The translations under genes and the position numbers were made by a program. This document shows positions 8,857 to 18,771 of a DNA stretch of 64,000 nt, piece after piece. A model generated the notes under the pieces. That model had not been told where the DNA came from. It did not search any database and saw only the letters and a list, made by a program, of their open reading frames with translations. Source of the stretch: an uncultured Opitutia bacterium (GTDB lineage Bacteria; Verrucomicrobiota; Verrucomicrobiia; Opitutales; Opitutaceae); contig CAITWF010000082.1 in the NCBI GenBank assembly GCA_903896015.1, forward strand, positions 17,224-81,223, in the 5' to 3' direction. Numbering within the stretch: the stretch's first letter is position 1; the number at the start of each line of letters is the position of its first letter.

Positions 8857-10674
8857 ATGAATGCTTCGCCCCTGCTCCGTGTTTCGCTCCTTGGTTTGCT
8901 GTGCGCGCTCGGCCAGCCAAACGCCCTCACCGCGCTGCCGACGCCGTGGACCGCGAAAGTCGATCCGGTGGCGCCGTGGCCGGAATATCCGCAGCCACAG
9001 TTGCAGCGCGACGCATGGATCAATCTCAACGGCGCGTGGGATTACGCCGTCCGCGCGCGCGATGTCGCCGCGGCGCCGGCGACGTTCGACGGAAAAATCC
9101 TTGTGCCCTTCGCGATTGAGTCGGACTTGTCCGGCGTAAAGCGACGTGTCGCGCCCGGCGAACGACTGTGGTATCACCGCACTTTCACCGCTCCCGATCT
9201 TGCGGGTGGCAAGCGGCTGATGCTCCACTTCGGCGCGGTCGATTGGCAGGCGGATGTCTTCGTCAACGGCCAGGCGCTGGGCCGTCATGAGGGCGGTTAC
9301 GATCCCTTCTCCTTCGACCTCACCGGCGTGCTGAAAAAGGGCGGCGAGGCGCAAGAGTTGGTCATCGCCGTGTGGAACCCGATCGACTCCGGTGCGCAGC
9401 CGCGCGGTAAGCAGCAGCAGAAGCCGGGCGGCATCTGGTACACACCCGTCACCGGCATTTGGCAGACCGTTTGGCTCGAACCCGTCGCCAACGCGCGCAT
9501 CAGCGGCGTCATGCTCACCCCCGACTTCGATCGCGGCTCGGTCGCGGTCAAACTCGACACCGCCGGCCCGCGCGACGGCGCGCACGCGGAAATTGTCGTG
9601 TCAGCGAACGGCCAGCGCATCACCTCGGCGACCGCCGAGGATCTTGCCGCCGCCATCACGATCGTGGTGCCACAGCCGCACGCATGGTCGCCCGACGATC
9701 CGTTTCTTTACGACGTGGAGGTCACTTATCGCGTCGGCGAGAGCGTCGATCGCGTGAAAAGTTATTTCGCGTTGCGCAAGGTCGAGGTGCGCCGCGCGCA
9801 CGACGGATTCGATCGGATTTTTCTCAACAACGCGCCGCAGTTCTTGATCGGGCCGCTTGATCAAGGCTGGTGGCCGGACGGACTCTACACGGCGCCGACG
9901 GACGAGGCGCTACGCTGGGACGTCGCGACGATGCGCTCAATGGGCTTCAACGTCGCGCGCAAGCACGTGAAGGTCGAGCCCGCGCGCTGGTATCGGCACT
10001 GCGACGAACTTGGCCTGATGGTGTGGCAGGACTTGCCTTCGGCGATGCGCATGGGTGTGCCCGCCCATCGCGTCGCAAGCGGTCAGGCAATCGATGGCGT
10101 GTTTTCTCCGGAGGACGACGCGCAGTTCCGCCGCGAGTTGCGCGGGCTCGTGGAAAATTTCCGCTGCTTCCCTTGCATCATCGCGTGGATACCTTTCAAC
10201 GAGGGCTGGGGTCAGCACAACACCAACGACATTCTCGCGTGGACCAAGCGCCTCGATCCCACGCGGCTCGTCGACGGCCCGAGTGGCTGGAGTGATCTCG
10301 GTTTCGGCGATCTGCTCGACAAGCACGAGTATCCCGGGCCGGGGATGTTTCCGGCACAAGGCGGGCGTGCGAGCGTACTCGGCGAGTTCGGCGGCCTGGG
10401 CCTGCCGATCGAAAATCATCTTTGGCAACAGGACAAGAACTGGGGCTACCGCTCGATGAAGGATCGCGACGATCTCGCGCAGCGCTACGGCGCCCTCATC
10501 GCGAATCTGCCCGCACTGATCGATCGCGGGCTCTCCGCCGCGATCTATACACAGATCACCGACGTGGAGATCGAGGTGAACGGCCTCGTGACCTACGATC
10601 GGCAGGTCGTGAAAATTCCAGCCGAGAAGCTCGCGGCCCTGCATCGCGACCTCACGTCGCCGAAGAAAAAGTAG
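8857..10674 (+). CDS. Secreted glycoside hydrolase family 2 enzyme
   Basis: 605 aa from MNASPLLRVSLLGLL, whose N-terminus is a clear signal peptide; an upstream start at 8812 adds residues that make no sense. Domains in order: sugar-binding jelly roll (INLNGAWDY to about 200, with LWYHRTF and DVFVNGQALGRHEGGYDPF), immunoglobulin-like middle domain, and a TIM barrel. Acid/base Glu449 lies in WIPFNEGWGQHN and the likely nucleophile Glu510 in VLGEFGGLGLP. This is the retaining GH2 fold of beta-galactosidases, glucuronidases and mannosidases. The specificity is not clear; the short length suggests a stand-alone exo-enzyme for plant or algal sugars. The stop TAG is part of a GTAGGGC repeat. Confidence 0.85.
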   Translation: MNASPLLRVSLLGLLCALGQPNALTALPTPWTAKVDPVAPWPEYPQPQLQRDAWINLNGAWDYAVRARDVAAAPATFDGKILVPFAIESDLSGVKRRVAPGERLWYHRTFTAPDLAGGKRLMLHFGAVDWQADVFVNGQALGRHEGGYDPFSFDLTGVLKKGGEAQELVIAVWNPIDSGAQPRGKQQQKPGGIWYTPVTGIWQTVWLEPVANARISGVMLTPDFDRGSVAVKLDTAGPRDGAHAEIVVSANGQRITSATAEDLAAAITIVVPQPHAWSPDDPFLYDVEVTYRVGESVDRVKSYFALRKVEVRRAHDGFDRIFLNNAPQFLIGPLDQGWWPDGLYTAPTDEALRWDVATMRSMGFNVARKHVKVEPARWYRHCDELGLMVWQDLPSAMRMGVPAHRVASGQAIDGVFSPEDDAQFRRELRGLVENFRCFPCIIAWIPFNEGWGQHNTNDILAWTKRLDPTRLVDGPSGWSDLGFGDLLDKHEYPGPGMFPAQGGRASVLGEFGGLGLPIENHLWQQDKNWGYRSMKDRDDLAQRYGALIANLPALIDRGLSAAIYTQITDVEIEVNGLVTYDRQVVKIPAEKLAALHRDLTSPKKK

Positions 10675-10777
10675 GGCGCGCCCAACGGTAGGGCGCATTA
10701 TCCCTGACGCGCCGCTCAGGGCATTCGCCCACCGAGGGCGCGGCGGATTAACGAAAACCCGCCCTACCCGGTAGGGC
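10671..10777. repeat. GTAGGGC palindromic intergenic repeat
   Basis: Contains GTAGGGCGCG at 10671, GGTAGGGCG at 10687 pairing with CGCCCTACC at 10760-10768, and a hairpin GCCCTAC-ccg-GTAGGGC at 10761-10777. The inner part holds further GC palindromes (CGCGCC/GGCGCG). It looks like an interspersed repeat of the REP/RIP kind; the TAG of its first copy is the stop codon of the GH2 gene. Related ends occur at 2390 and 49651-49725. Confidence 0.6.
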
Positions 10778-10853
10778 TCGGCGGCACCGTCGCGCACATG
10801 CTAAATCGCGGCGAATTCATGCGATTCGTCATAAGCATGAGCGATTCTCAAGT

Positions 10854-10869
10854 TGGCATTGCGTTTGCT
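10854..10869 (+). promoter_or_regulatory. Sigma-54 (-24/-12) promoter of amt-glnK
   Basis: TGGCATTGCGTTTGCT matches the RpoN consensus TGGCACG-N4-TTGCW at 10 of 12 defined positions, with GG at 10855-10856 and GC at 10867-10868 in the required spacing of ten bases. Transcription would begin near 10880, some 50 bases before the amt ATG at 10932. Just upstream GCGATTC is repeated at 10821 and 10841, two helical turns apart, which could be an activator site. Sigma-54 with NtrC control of amt/glnK is well known in other phyla. Confidence 0.65.
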
Positions 10870-10931
10870 AATTGGGGAGCGTTCCACCGTCGCGGGCTTC
10901 CACCCGCGCGTTCCACCGCAATCAAACGTCT

Positions 10932-12805
<1,874 letters not shown>

Positions 12806-12835
12806 GCCCCACGCTCCTTCTGACGAAACTGCTTC

Positions 12836-12869
12836 AGCCGACGGCGCCCCGCGCGCCGTCGGCTTTTTT
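12836..12869 (+). terminator. Rho-independent terminator of amt-glnK
   Basis: Perfect 12-bp stem AGCCGACGGCGC (12836-12847) with GCGCCGTCGGCT (12853-12864), five-base loop cccgc, followed at once by TTTTT. Confidence 0.92.
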
Positions 12870-12917
12870 CTTTTTTGGATGCAACGCGAACTCCGGCGAC
12901 GCGTCTCTGCGGGTGTC

Positions 12918-14885
12918 ATGCCTCGCCTCACCCCTTGCCTGGTTTTTCTCGCACTCAGTTCCGCCACCTTCGCGGCAACCTTTCCGAAGCCGAATCCGGA
13001 CAAAACTTTCGCTGATCAAAAGGTCTTCGATGCCGCGGGCCGCCCTTGGCGCGCAGCGCAGGAAGACTGGGCAGGCGCCAAGCAACGCGTCGCCACCGAT
13101 CCGGCATGGACTGCGTGGCTCACGCGCGAACGCGCGAGCGTCGATGCCTGGATCGCGAAGCACCATGATCACGTCGAGTGGGCCGGCGGCTGGTCGCACG
13201 ACGGCGTGAGCCCCGTCGACGGCTCCGAGTTGATCTGGACCGAGAAGATCCCGCGCGAGGAAGCGCAAACGATCAAGAGCCGCGCCGGCGACGACGTCCA
13301 AATCACCGATCTAATCTTTGCCTGGTGGGTCGTCGAGTTTCGCGGTCGGCATGTCGATACGATGAGCCGCGCCGCCTCGCTTTACCGGCTCACCGGCGAC
13401 GAGCGTTATGCCGCGTGGGTTGCCGGCCAGATGGATTTTTACGCGAACAACCTCGCCACGTGGAAGACGCTCCCGACCGCGAAGAACTCCCCGCTCTTCT
13501 GGCAGACGCTGACCGAGGCCTCGAACCTCGTGAAGTTCACCAACGCCGTTCGCCTGCTCGGTGACTACGTCGCGAAGGACCGGCTCGCGCAGTGGCGGGA
13601 GAAATTTTTCGCGCCGGAGGTGAAGCACCTCAACGCGACGTTTCAGAACATCCACAACATCGCCACCTGGCAGCGTTGCGCGGTCGCACAGGTGGCGTTG
13701 CTCTTCCACGATGAGGCGATGTGGCGCGACGCGCTCGACAGCAAGTTCGGTCTCCGCGCGCAGATGGATCAGGGCATCACGAGCGACTACCTCTGGTATG
13801 AGCAGTCGCTCGGCTACAACAATTTTGTCGTGCAGGCCGTCTGCACGCTTTTCAAGGCCGCGGGCGTCGCCGGTCGCGCCGCGGAGCTCGCGCCCGAGAT
13901 GATGACCGCGGAAAACCTGATGCTGAGCCCCCTCTACCTGCGTTTCCCCAATGGCCAGCTACCCAATCCCGCCGACAACAAAGGCATCCCCACCGCGCCG
14001 AACCGCGACGTCTACGCGTCGGTCTACCGCGTCTTCCCCACCGTGATCGGCCTCGAAGCGATCGCCGGACGCCGCGACTGGGAAACACTCCTCGATCCGC
14101 CACCCGCGCCGCCGCACGCCTCCTCACTGCCCGCGATCACGAGCCGCAACTTCGAATCCACGCGCATGGCCCTGCTCAAGTCCGGCGGCTGGCAGGTCTT
14201 TTTCCACTACGGACAGCTCACGCGCTCGCACGTCGAGGCCGAGGCGCTCAACTACTCCGCGTTCTACGGCGACACCGACATCACGCACGATCCTGGCGTC
14301 GTCGGCTACGGTTCGCCGCTCTATAAGGGCTACTATCAGCGTGGCCTCAACCACAACGTCCCACTCGTCAGCGGCGAGGGCCAGGAGCCGCCCAAGTCCG
14401 GCGAGCTTCTCGCCTACTCCGAGTCGCCCGCGAGCGTTGCCGCCGCGCAGCCCGACTATCGCAAGGACTCCCGCGCCCGCCGCTCACTCGCGATCGACGG
14501 CAACAACTTCGTCGACACCGCCACGATCGAAAGCCGCGATGGTCAGCCGCTGAAACTCGGCCTCGCGCTACACGTGCAGGGCAAAGTGAAGCTCGCTGAC
14601 ACCTTCGGCGCCGACAAAGCCTTTGCCGCCGGACGCCCCGAACCGTTCAAGTATTGGCGCAACGTCAGTGGCGCGAATTTCCACGATCGCGCGGAGTTCG
14701 ATGTCGATTACGGCAAAGGCGTCATCGTGCACGTCACGCTCACCGCCCCGGGTGACTTCAAACTCTGGCACGGCTCGTCCCCCGACGTCCCGCCGAAGCG
14801 CCGCGACAGCTTTTATCTCGAACTCGCCGCCCCGGCAGCGAGCGCCACGTTTACGACGACGTTTGCACCCACGGCGAAACCGTAG
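12918..14885 (+). CDS. Secreted heparinase II/III-like polysaccharide lyase
   Basis: 655 aa from MPRLTPCLVFLALSSATFA, a signal peptide cleaved probably after FA. The N-terminal two thirds form an alpha-helical toroid as in alginate and heparinase-type lyases (WAGGWSHDG, NIATWQRCAVAQVALLF, DYLWYEQSLGYNNFVVQA). The C-terminal heparinase II/III beta domain carries RSHVEAEALNYSAFYGD, then HDPGVVGYGSPLYKGYYQ and NHNVPLVSGEGQ. I infer a periplasmic lyase for a uronic-acid polysaccharide such as alginate; which one cannot be told. It starts about 50 bp after the amt-glnK terminator, so it has its own promoter. The stop codon sits in GTAGGCCG, similar to repeat ends elsewhere. Confidence 0.75.
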   Translation: MPRLTPCLVFLALSSATFAATFPKPNPDKTFADQKVFDAAGRPWRAAQEDWAGAKQRVATDPAWTAWLTRERASVDAWIAKHHDHVEWAGGWSHDGVSPVDGSELIWTEKIPREEAQTIKSRAGDDVQITDLIFAWWVVEFRGRHVDTMSRAASLYRLTGDERYAAWVAGQMDFYANNLATWKTLPTAKNSPLFWQTLTEASNLVKFTNAVRLLGDYVAKDRLAQWREKFFAPEVKHLNATFQNIHNIATWQRCAVAQVALLFHDEAMWRDALDSKFGLRAQMDQGITSDYLWYEQSLGYNNFVVQAVCTLFKAAGVAGRAAELAPEMMTAENLMLSPLYLRFPNGQLPNPADNKGIPTAPNRDVYASVYRVFPTVIGLEAIAGRRDWETLLDPPPAPPHASSLPAITSRNFESTRMALLKSGGWQVFFHYGQLTRSHVEAEALNYSAFYGDTDITHDPGVVGYGSPLYKGYYQRGLNHNVPLVSGEGQEPPKSGELLAYSESPASVAAAQPDYRKDSRARRSLAIDGNNFVDTATIESRDGQPLKLGLALHVQGKVKLADTFGADKAFAAGRPEPFKYWRNVSGANFHDRAEFDVDYGKGVIVHVTLTAPGDFKLWHGSSPDVPPKRRDSFYLELAAPAASATFTTTFAPTAKP

Positions 14886-14934
14886 GCCGCCGTTCTTCAC
14901 CGGATCGTCAGGAATTAGGCTGATGTCCGTTTGA

Positions 14935-16047
14935 TCAAACCGATGTCGTGGACCGCCGCCTCAGTTGCCCGCACGCCGCGTCGATGTCCGGGCCACGCGA
15001 TCGGCGAAAGTGCGCGACGATTCCGCGCGTGCGCAGCTCGGCGACGAAGGCCTCCGCTGTCTCGTCCGTCGTCGGCTCGTAGCTGACGCCGCGCAGACTG
15101 AGGCCGGTCGGGTTGTAGCGCAGCAAATTGACGTGCATGCGACGCGCGCCGACGACGGATGCCAGCGTGCGCGCGTGTTCGACCGAATCGTTCACACCCT
15201 TGAGCAGGCAGTATTGGATCGTCACGGGCCGGCCGCGCTTCGCCTGAAACCGATCGGCGGCGGTGAGAATTTCCGCGATGGCGAAGCGTTTTCCCATCGG
15301 GAGGAGCGACGCGCGTGTGGCGTCGTCGGGCGCGTGGAGCGAGACGGCGAGGTTTACGTTGAGGCCGGTTGCGGCGAGCGCGTCGATGCCCGGCACAATG
15401 CCGACGGTCGAGACGGTGACCTGCCTCCAGCCGAGCGCGCCGAGCGGGTTGTCGGCGATGCGGCGCACGGCTTCGAGCACGTGATCGAGATTCAGCAGCG
15501 GCTCGCCCATGCCCATGAACACGACCGTCTGCAACCGCCGGCCCGCCACGCGCGCTTCGTGTCGTAGCGCGAGAAACTGCTCCACGATTTCGCCGGCGGT
15601 GAGGTTACGCTCGAAGCCGGTCTTCGTCGTAGCGCAAAAATCGCAGCCCATCGCGCAGCCGACCTGCGAGGAAATGCACCCCGCCGCTCGGTCCGCGCGA
15701 AAATCCGGCATCAGCACCGACTCGACCGTGCGCCCATCGCCGAGCTTCAGCAGAAGTTTAGTGGTGCCATCCGCCGCCACCTGCCGCACCGCGAGCGACG
15801 CCGCGCCGGGCGCGAGTTCGACGCGCAACCGCGCCAGCAAGTCAACGGGCAGCGCGAACCCCGGCCGCCCCGATTCGCCTGCCCGATCGATCTCGCCGCC
15901 GCTCTCGTAATACGCCCGCAGCACCCGCGCCGCATGCGACGGCTTCGCGCCCCACGCAGCGAATTGCTGCTGGAGTTCGGGCAAACTGAAATCGGCCAGG
16001 GCGCGTGACACGCCGCGCAGCCACGCAGGGAAACCGCCCGATGCCAA
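14935..16047 (-). CDS. rlmN: 23S rRNA/tRNA adenine-C2 methyltransferase
   Basis: Radical SAM enzyme of the RlmN/Cfr family: it methylates C2 of A2503 in 23S rRNA and A37 of some tRNAs. The [4Fe-4S] motif is CAMGCDFCATTKTGF, followed by FMGMGEPLLNLD, VSTVGIVPGI and VNLAVSLHAP. The N-terminal helical domain is recognisable from ADFSLPELQQQFAAWG. No ATG lies near this point: the in-frame ATGs are beyond 16220, overlapping a gene on the other strand. A TTG at 16047 (about 370 aa) or a GTG at 16011 are the likely starts. The conserved catalytic cysteine near the C-terminus fits DAACGQL. Confidence 0.88.
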   Translation of the reverse strand: MASGGFPAWLRGVSRALADFSLPELQQQFAAWGAKPSHAARVLRAYYESGGEIDRAGESGRPGFALPVDLLARLRVELAPGAASLAVRQVAADGTTKLLLKLGDGRTVESVLMPDFRADRAAGCISSQVGCAMGCDFCATTKTGFERNLTAGEIVEQFLALRHEARVAGRRLQTVVFMGMGEPLLNLDHVLEAVRRIADNPLGALGWRQVTVSTVGIVPGIDALAATGLNVNLAVSLHAPDDATRASLLPMGKRFAIAEILTAADRFQAKRGRPVTIQYCLLKGVNDSVEHARTLASVVGARRMHVNLLRYNPTGLSLRGVSYEPTTDETAEAFVAELRTRGIVAHFRRSRGPDIDAACGQLRRRSTTSV

Positions 16048-16116
16048 GCGCGCGCGAAGACGACGCCGTCGCTCTTCATTCGAGCCATGCGCACCCCGTG
16101 AAAATTCGCTTACTCG

Positions 16117-16557
16117 ATGAACAACGAAGCCAATCAATTTGACCGGCCGAGAGACGAAGAATTCGATAGGGTGCTCCAGTCGGTCTTCGATCTGCCACTG
16201 CGGGAATTCGCGCAAGCACTCAAACATTTGGCTGCGCTGTCGGCCGATGAACGAATCGAGTTTTCCCATGATGAGTTCGCTCGGTCGCTGAGCGAACTCC
16301 AAGAAATGCTTCCCCGCATGACCAAGCTTTTTTTGGGTGAAGAGGCAGCGGAATTTGAGCGAGTTCGCATCGAGGAGCCGTTGCCCGTGCTAATCGAGAA
16401 GCTGAAAAACTTCCCGGCCGAAGGGCTAAACGAATCCGGCCGCTTTCTGATCAAATCGACTTTGGAGACCCTGGAAGGGGTGGCGGATTTGACTGGCAGC
16501 CTCATCCAATCATACGCCGCCCGCGAAAATCTTCGAAGGCACGAATCCGGAAGGTGA
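16117..16557 (+). CDS. Hypothetical helical protein, 146 aa
   Basis: Acidic, fully helical-looking protein (MNNEANQFDRPRDEEFDRV) without signal peptide or membrane segment. No domain recognised. Base composition is more AT-rich than neighbouring genes (for example gaaatgcttcc, aagctttttttggg), suggesting a recent arrival or low expression. It diverges from rlmN, whose true start is uncertain for this reason. Confidence 0.5.
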   Translation: MNNEANQFDRPRDEEFDRVLQSVFDLPLREFAQALKHLAALSADERIEFSHDEFARSLSELQEMLPRMTKLFLGEEAAEFERVRIEEPLPVLIEKLKNFPAEGLNESGRFLIKSTLETLEGVADLTGSLIQSYAARENLRRHESGR

Positions 16558-16584
16558 AGCATGAAACCCCGTTTCCTTGGCAAT

Positions 16585-16773
16585 TTACGGGCCGTTTCGC
16601 ACAGGGTGGCCGTTCTCGCTCATCAAGCGGTAAATGACCCGTATCGCCTCGTCGCGCAACTCCTCGGCGTTGAGGCCGACGTAGCGGTCGACGCTCGCCT
16701 GGTAATAGGCCCAGAAGTTCGTGACGTTGCCGCCACCTGAGAAGGTGACCGCCGTCCCACCCCTCGTCTTCAC
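16585..16773 (-). CDS. Short ORF or gene remnant, 62 aa
   Basis: GTG-initiated frame whose second half (YYQASVDRYVGLNAEELRDE, then AIRVIYRLMSENGH) has the high-GC third positions of host genes, while the upstream part does not. The frame stays open to about 16885 with no start codon. I do not recognise it. It may be the 3' end of a lost gene rather than a working one. Confidence 0.3.
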   Translation of the reverse strand: MKTRGGTAVTFSGGGNVTNFWAYYQASVDRYVGLNAEELRDEAIRVIYRLMSENGHPVRNGP

Positions 16774-16791
16774 GGAATATCTGTCGCATTT

Positions 16792-16998
16792 TACCGCTCG
16801 AAATGTCCGTGCTCTGATTTTTTCCCTCGTAATTTTTCGAGATAGGGTGGGACACCGCGCGACATCGCAAATGCGACATGATTTTTTTGCGCGACAAGAT
16901 CACCCTTGGCACACGCGCGGCGGTGATTTCATAAGTCTTTGGTCTTAGCTTTTCTTCGAGCTAATTCGGCTTCGTCGCGCGATTCTTCAAATGCGACA
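16792..16998. repeat. Three copies of TGTCGCATTT / AAATGCGACA in an AT-rich intergenic region
   Basis: Copies lie at 16792 (TGTCGCATTTT), 16870-16878 (part of the inverted repeat TCGCA-aa-TGCGA, 16865-16876) and 16989-16998 (AAATGCGACA). The interval 16774-17054 is otherwise gene-free, relatively AT-rich and directly upstream of lexA. They may be operator sites for a regulator that is not LexA. Confidence 0.4.
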
Positions 16999-17054
16999 AC
17001 TATTCTGTGAAGACTCACCGACCGCAAACAAAGGGTTGCATTTCCGCGCGTCTG

Positions 17055-17068
17055 TGTTCACTTGAACA
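17055..17068 (+). promoter_or_regulatory. LexA box (SOS operator)
   Basis: TGTTCACTTGAACA is a perfect TGTTC-N4-GAACA palindrome (extended GTGTTCA-ct-TGAACAC) ending two bases before the lexA ATG. It matches the LexA-binding motif described for Verrucomicrobia. It implies autorepression of lexA and, as no second box was seen up to dnaE2, SOS control of the whole cassette. Confidence 0.85.
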
Positions 17069-17070
17069 CT

Positions 17071-17694
17071 ATGACCGACAATCCTTCTCTCACAGCCCGT
17101 CAGCAGCAGGTTCTCGATTTCATCCACGCCCATCAACGCGAAACCGGCGTGTCCCCCTCGCTCCGCGAAATCCAGGCGCACTTCGGCTTGGCCAGCCCGT
17201 TCGGCGTCCAGCGCCATGTGGATGCGCTCATCGAAAAAGGCGCGCTTCAGCGCCTCGCCGGCAAGGCCCGCGGCCTCCTCCACCCCGCGCACCATCCCGG
17301 CAGCGCGCTCGTCAACATCCCCGTGTTCGGCGTCATCCCCGCCGGCCTGCCGACCGATGCCGTGCAGGAAGCCGACACCCACATCTCCGTCGACGCCGCG
17401 TCGCTCGGCGTCCGCGCCAACGCCAAGCTCTTCGCCCTCCGCGTGCGCGGCGACTCCATGATCGGCGCCAACATCGTCGAGGGCGACGTCGTCTTCCTCA
17501 CCCCGCGCGAGCCGCGCCCGCTCGACATCGTCGCCGCGCTGATCGACGGCGAATCGACCTTGAAACGTTTTCTCCTGCAACGCGGCCGCGCCTTCCTCCG
17601 CGCCGAAAACTCGCGCTACCCCGATCTCATCCCGAGCACCGAGCTGATTATCCAAGGTGTGATGGTCGGCCTCCTCCGCACCGGCACGTCCTGA
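17071..17694 (+). CDS. lexA: SOS repressor LexA
   Basis: 207 aa from the ATG at 17071; an earlier TTG at 17062 lies inside the operator. N-terminal winged helix (TARQQQVLDFIHAHQRETG, then SPSLREIQAHFGLAS) binds the SOS box. The self-cleavage site is Ala91-Gly92 in VFGVIPAGLP. The serine-lysine dyad is Ser129 (RGDSMIGANI) and Lys165 (STLKRFL). RecA filaments trigger cleavage and release the SOS regulon. First gene of an SOS cassette running lexA, a 55-aa ORF, imuA, imuB and dnaE2, all on the plus strand. Confidence 0.95.
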   Translation: MTDNPSLTARQQQVLDFIHAHQRETGVSPSLREIQAHFGLASPFGVQRHVDALIEKGALQRLAGKARGLLHPAHHPGSALVNIPVFGVIPAGLPTDAVQEADTHISVDAASLGVRANAKLFALRVRGDSMIGANIVEGDVVFLTPREPRPLDIVAALIDGESTLKRFLLQRGRAFLRAENSRYPDLIPSTELIIQGVMVGLLRTGTS

Positions 17695-17707
17695 ATCAAC
17701 TTCGATC

Positions 17708-17792
17708 GGTTAACCGCAGATTGCGCGGATCACGCAGATATCAATCCCGAGCCGCCGGGCTCTTCCGCGATCATCCGCTCCATCCGCGGTCA
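17708..17792. repeat. Degenerate inverted repeat after lexA
   Basis: TTAACCGCAGATTGCGCGGAT...TCCGCGGTCAA resembles the widespread intergenic 'AACCGCAGATTACGCAGAT...' repeat seen in Verrucomicrobia and Planctomycetes. The arms are imperfect. It separates lexA from the 55-aa ORF. Confidence 0.35.
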
Positions 17793-17817
17793 AAAAACTC
17801 CGTCCCCTTTTCAAACC

Positions 17818-17985
17818 ATGAAACTCAAACTCTTCACCAAGCCCGCCCCGCGCCGTCCGCTCCGCTTTACCCTGCTCGATCTTCACACCACGGGCGTGAT
17901 ACAGGTTTTCCGCACGCACTCATTCTTCCGACTCTGGACTCCGCTCCGCGAAACCATCGACGCCGATCAGGATTTCGCGAACTGA
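17818..17985 (+). CDS. Small basic protein inside the SOS cassette, 55 aa
   Basis: ATG-initiated frame starting MKLKLFTKPAPRRPLRFTLL and ending with TIDADQDFAN. Codon third positions are mostly G or C like neighbouring genes, and the start has the usual upstream T/C-rich stretch (ccccttttcaaacc). No known domain. Its position between lexA and imuA, about 125 bp and 85 bp from each, suggests co-expression in the SOS response. The alternative is a chance ORF in a 375-bp spacer. Confidence 0.45.
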   Translation: MKLKLFTKPAPRRPLRFTLLDLHTTGVIQVFRTHSFFRLWTPLRETIDADQDFAN

Positions 17986-18069
17986 GTCTGCCTGGGGGCG
18001 ACCGCGTGCACTCCAGCTCCAGCTCCGTGTCCGCCGTCCTCTGTTCGCTGGCCTCCGTTCTTCTCGTCC

Positions 18070-18714
18070 ATGGCCACGGCGCCCGAAAAACTGGCGGAGC
18101 TTCGGCGCAAGCTCGCCGAAAAATTTCCCACCGCGCCGCGCGCCGCCGCGCGCGCGCTGCGCACTGGCCTCGCCGCCATTGACGACACTGCGGGCGGCCT
18201 CCCGCTCGGCGCCGTGACCGAGATCGTCTGCACCGCGCCAAGCTGCGGCAGCCATCTGCTCCTCGAACAACTGCTCGCCGCCACCCGCGCCACGCGCACC
18301 CGCGTCGCCCTCGTCGACGCCGCCGACTCCTTCGATCCGTCTTCGTTTCCCGTCGATCTGCTTGCGCATCTCGTATGGGTCCGCTGCACACCCGCCACCG
18401 CGCTCACCGCCACCGATCTGCTCACGCGCGATGCCAATCTCGGGCTCGTTGTCCTCGATCTGCGCCATGCCTCCGACCGCGAACTCCGCCTCACGCCCTC
18501 CCGCTCGTGGTATCGCCTCCAACGCGCCGTCGAGCCCACCGATCTCGCCCTCGTCGTGATCACGCCGCACGCCACTGTGCCGAGCGCGCAACTCCGCTTC
18601 ACCCTCAACACCTCGCACGCCACCACTGCCCTCGCCTGCGAACGCCCCGCGCTCTCCACCGCCCTCACCCCCGCCCTTCAGCGCCAGCGACGGCAGATCG
18701 CCGCCACCGCCTGA
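18070..18714 (+). CDS. imuA: ImuA-type RecA-like mutagenesis protein
   Basis: 214 aa. A shortened RecA/SulA-like ATPase fold: the region equivalent to Walker A reads CTAPSCGSHLLLEQLL, so the normal GxxxxGK(S/T) is lost, and the Walker B-like segment is LGLVVLDLRHA. ImuA works with ImuB and DnaE2 in damage-induced mutagenesis. The RecA-like core begins at LRTGLAAIDDTAGGLPLGAV. It sits second-to-third in the lexA cassette, 57 bp before imuB. Confidence 0.8.
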   Translation: MATAPEKLAELRRKLAEKFPTAPRAAARALRTGLAAIDDTAGGLPLGAVTEIVCTAPSCGSHLLLEQLLAATRATRTRVALVDAADSFDPSSFPVDLLAHLVWVRCTPATALTATDLLTRDANLGLVVLDLRHASDRELRLTPSRSWYRLQRAVEPTDLALVVITPHATVPSAQLRFTLNTSHATTALACERPALSTALTPALQRQRRQIAATA

Positions 18715-18771
18715 TGAAAATTTTTCCGCGCTTCCGTTTTTCCACTCTCTTGTCCGTCCGCCTCCGTCTCC

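Noticed and set aside
14929..14940. GTTTGATCAAAC palindrome between the lyase and rlmN
   Set aside because: A 12-base palindrome with no loop or T-run; too short to call a terminator or operator on its own.
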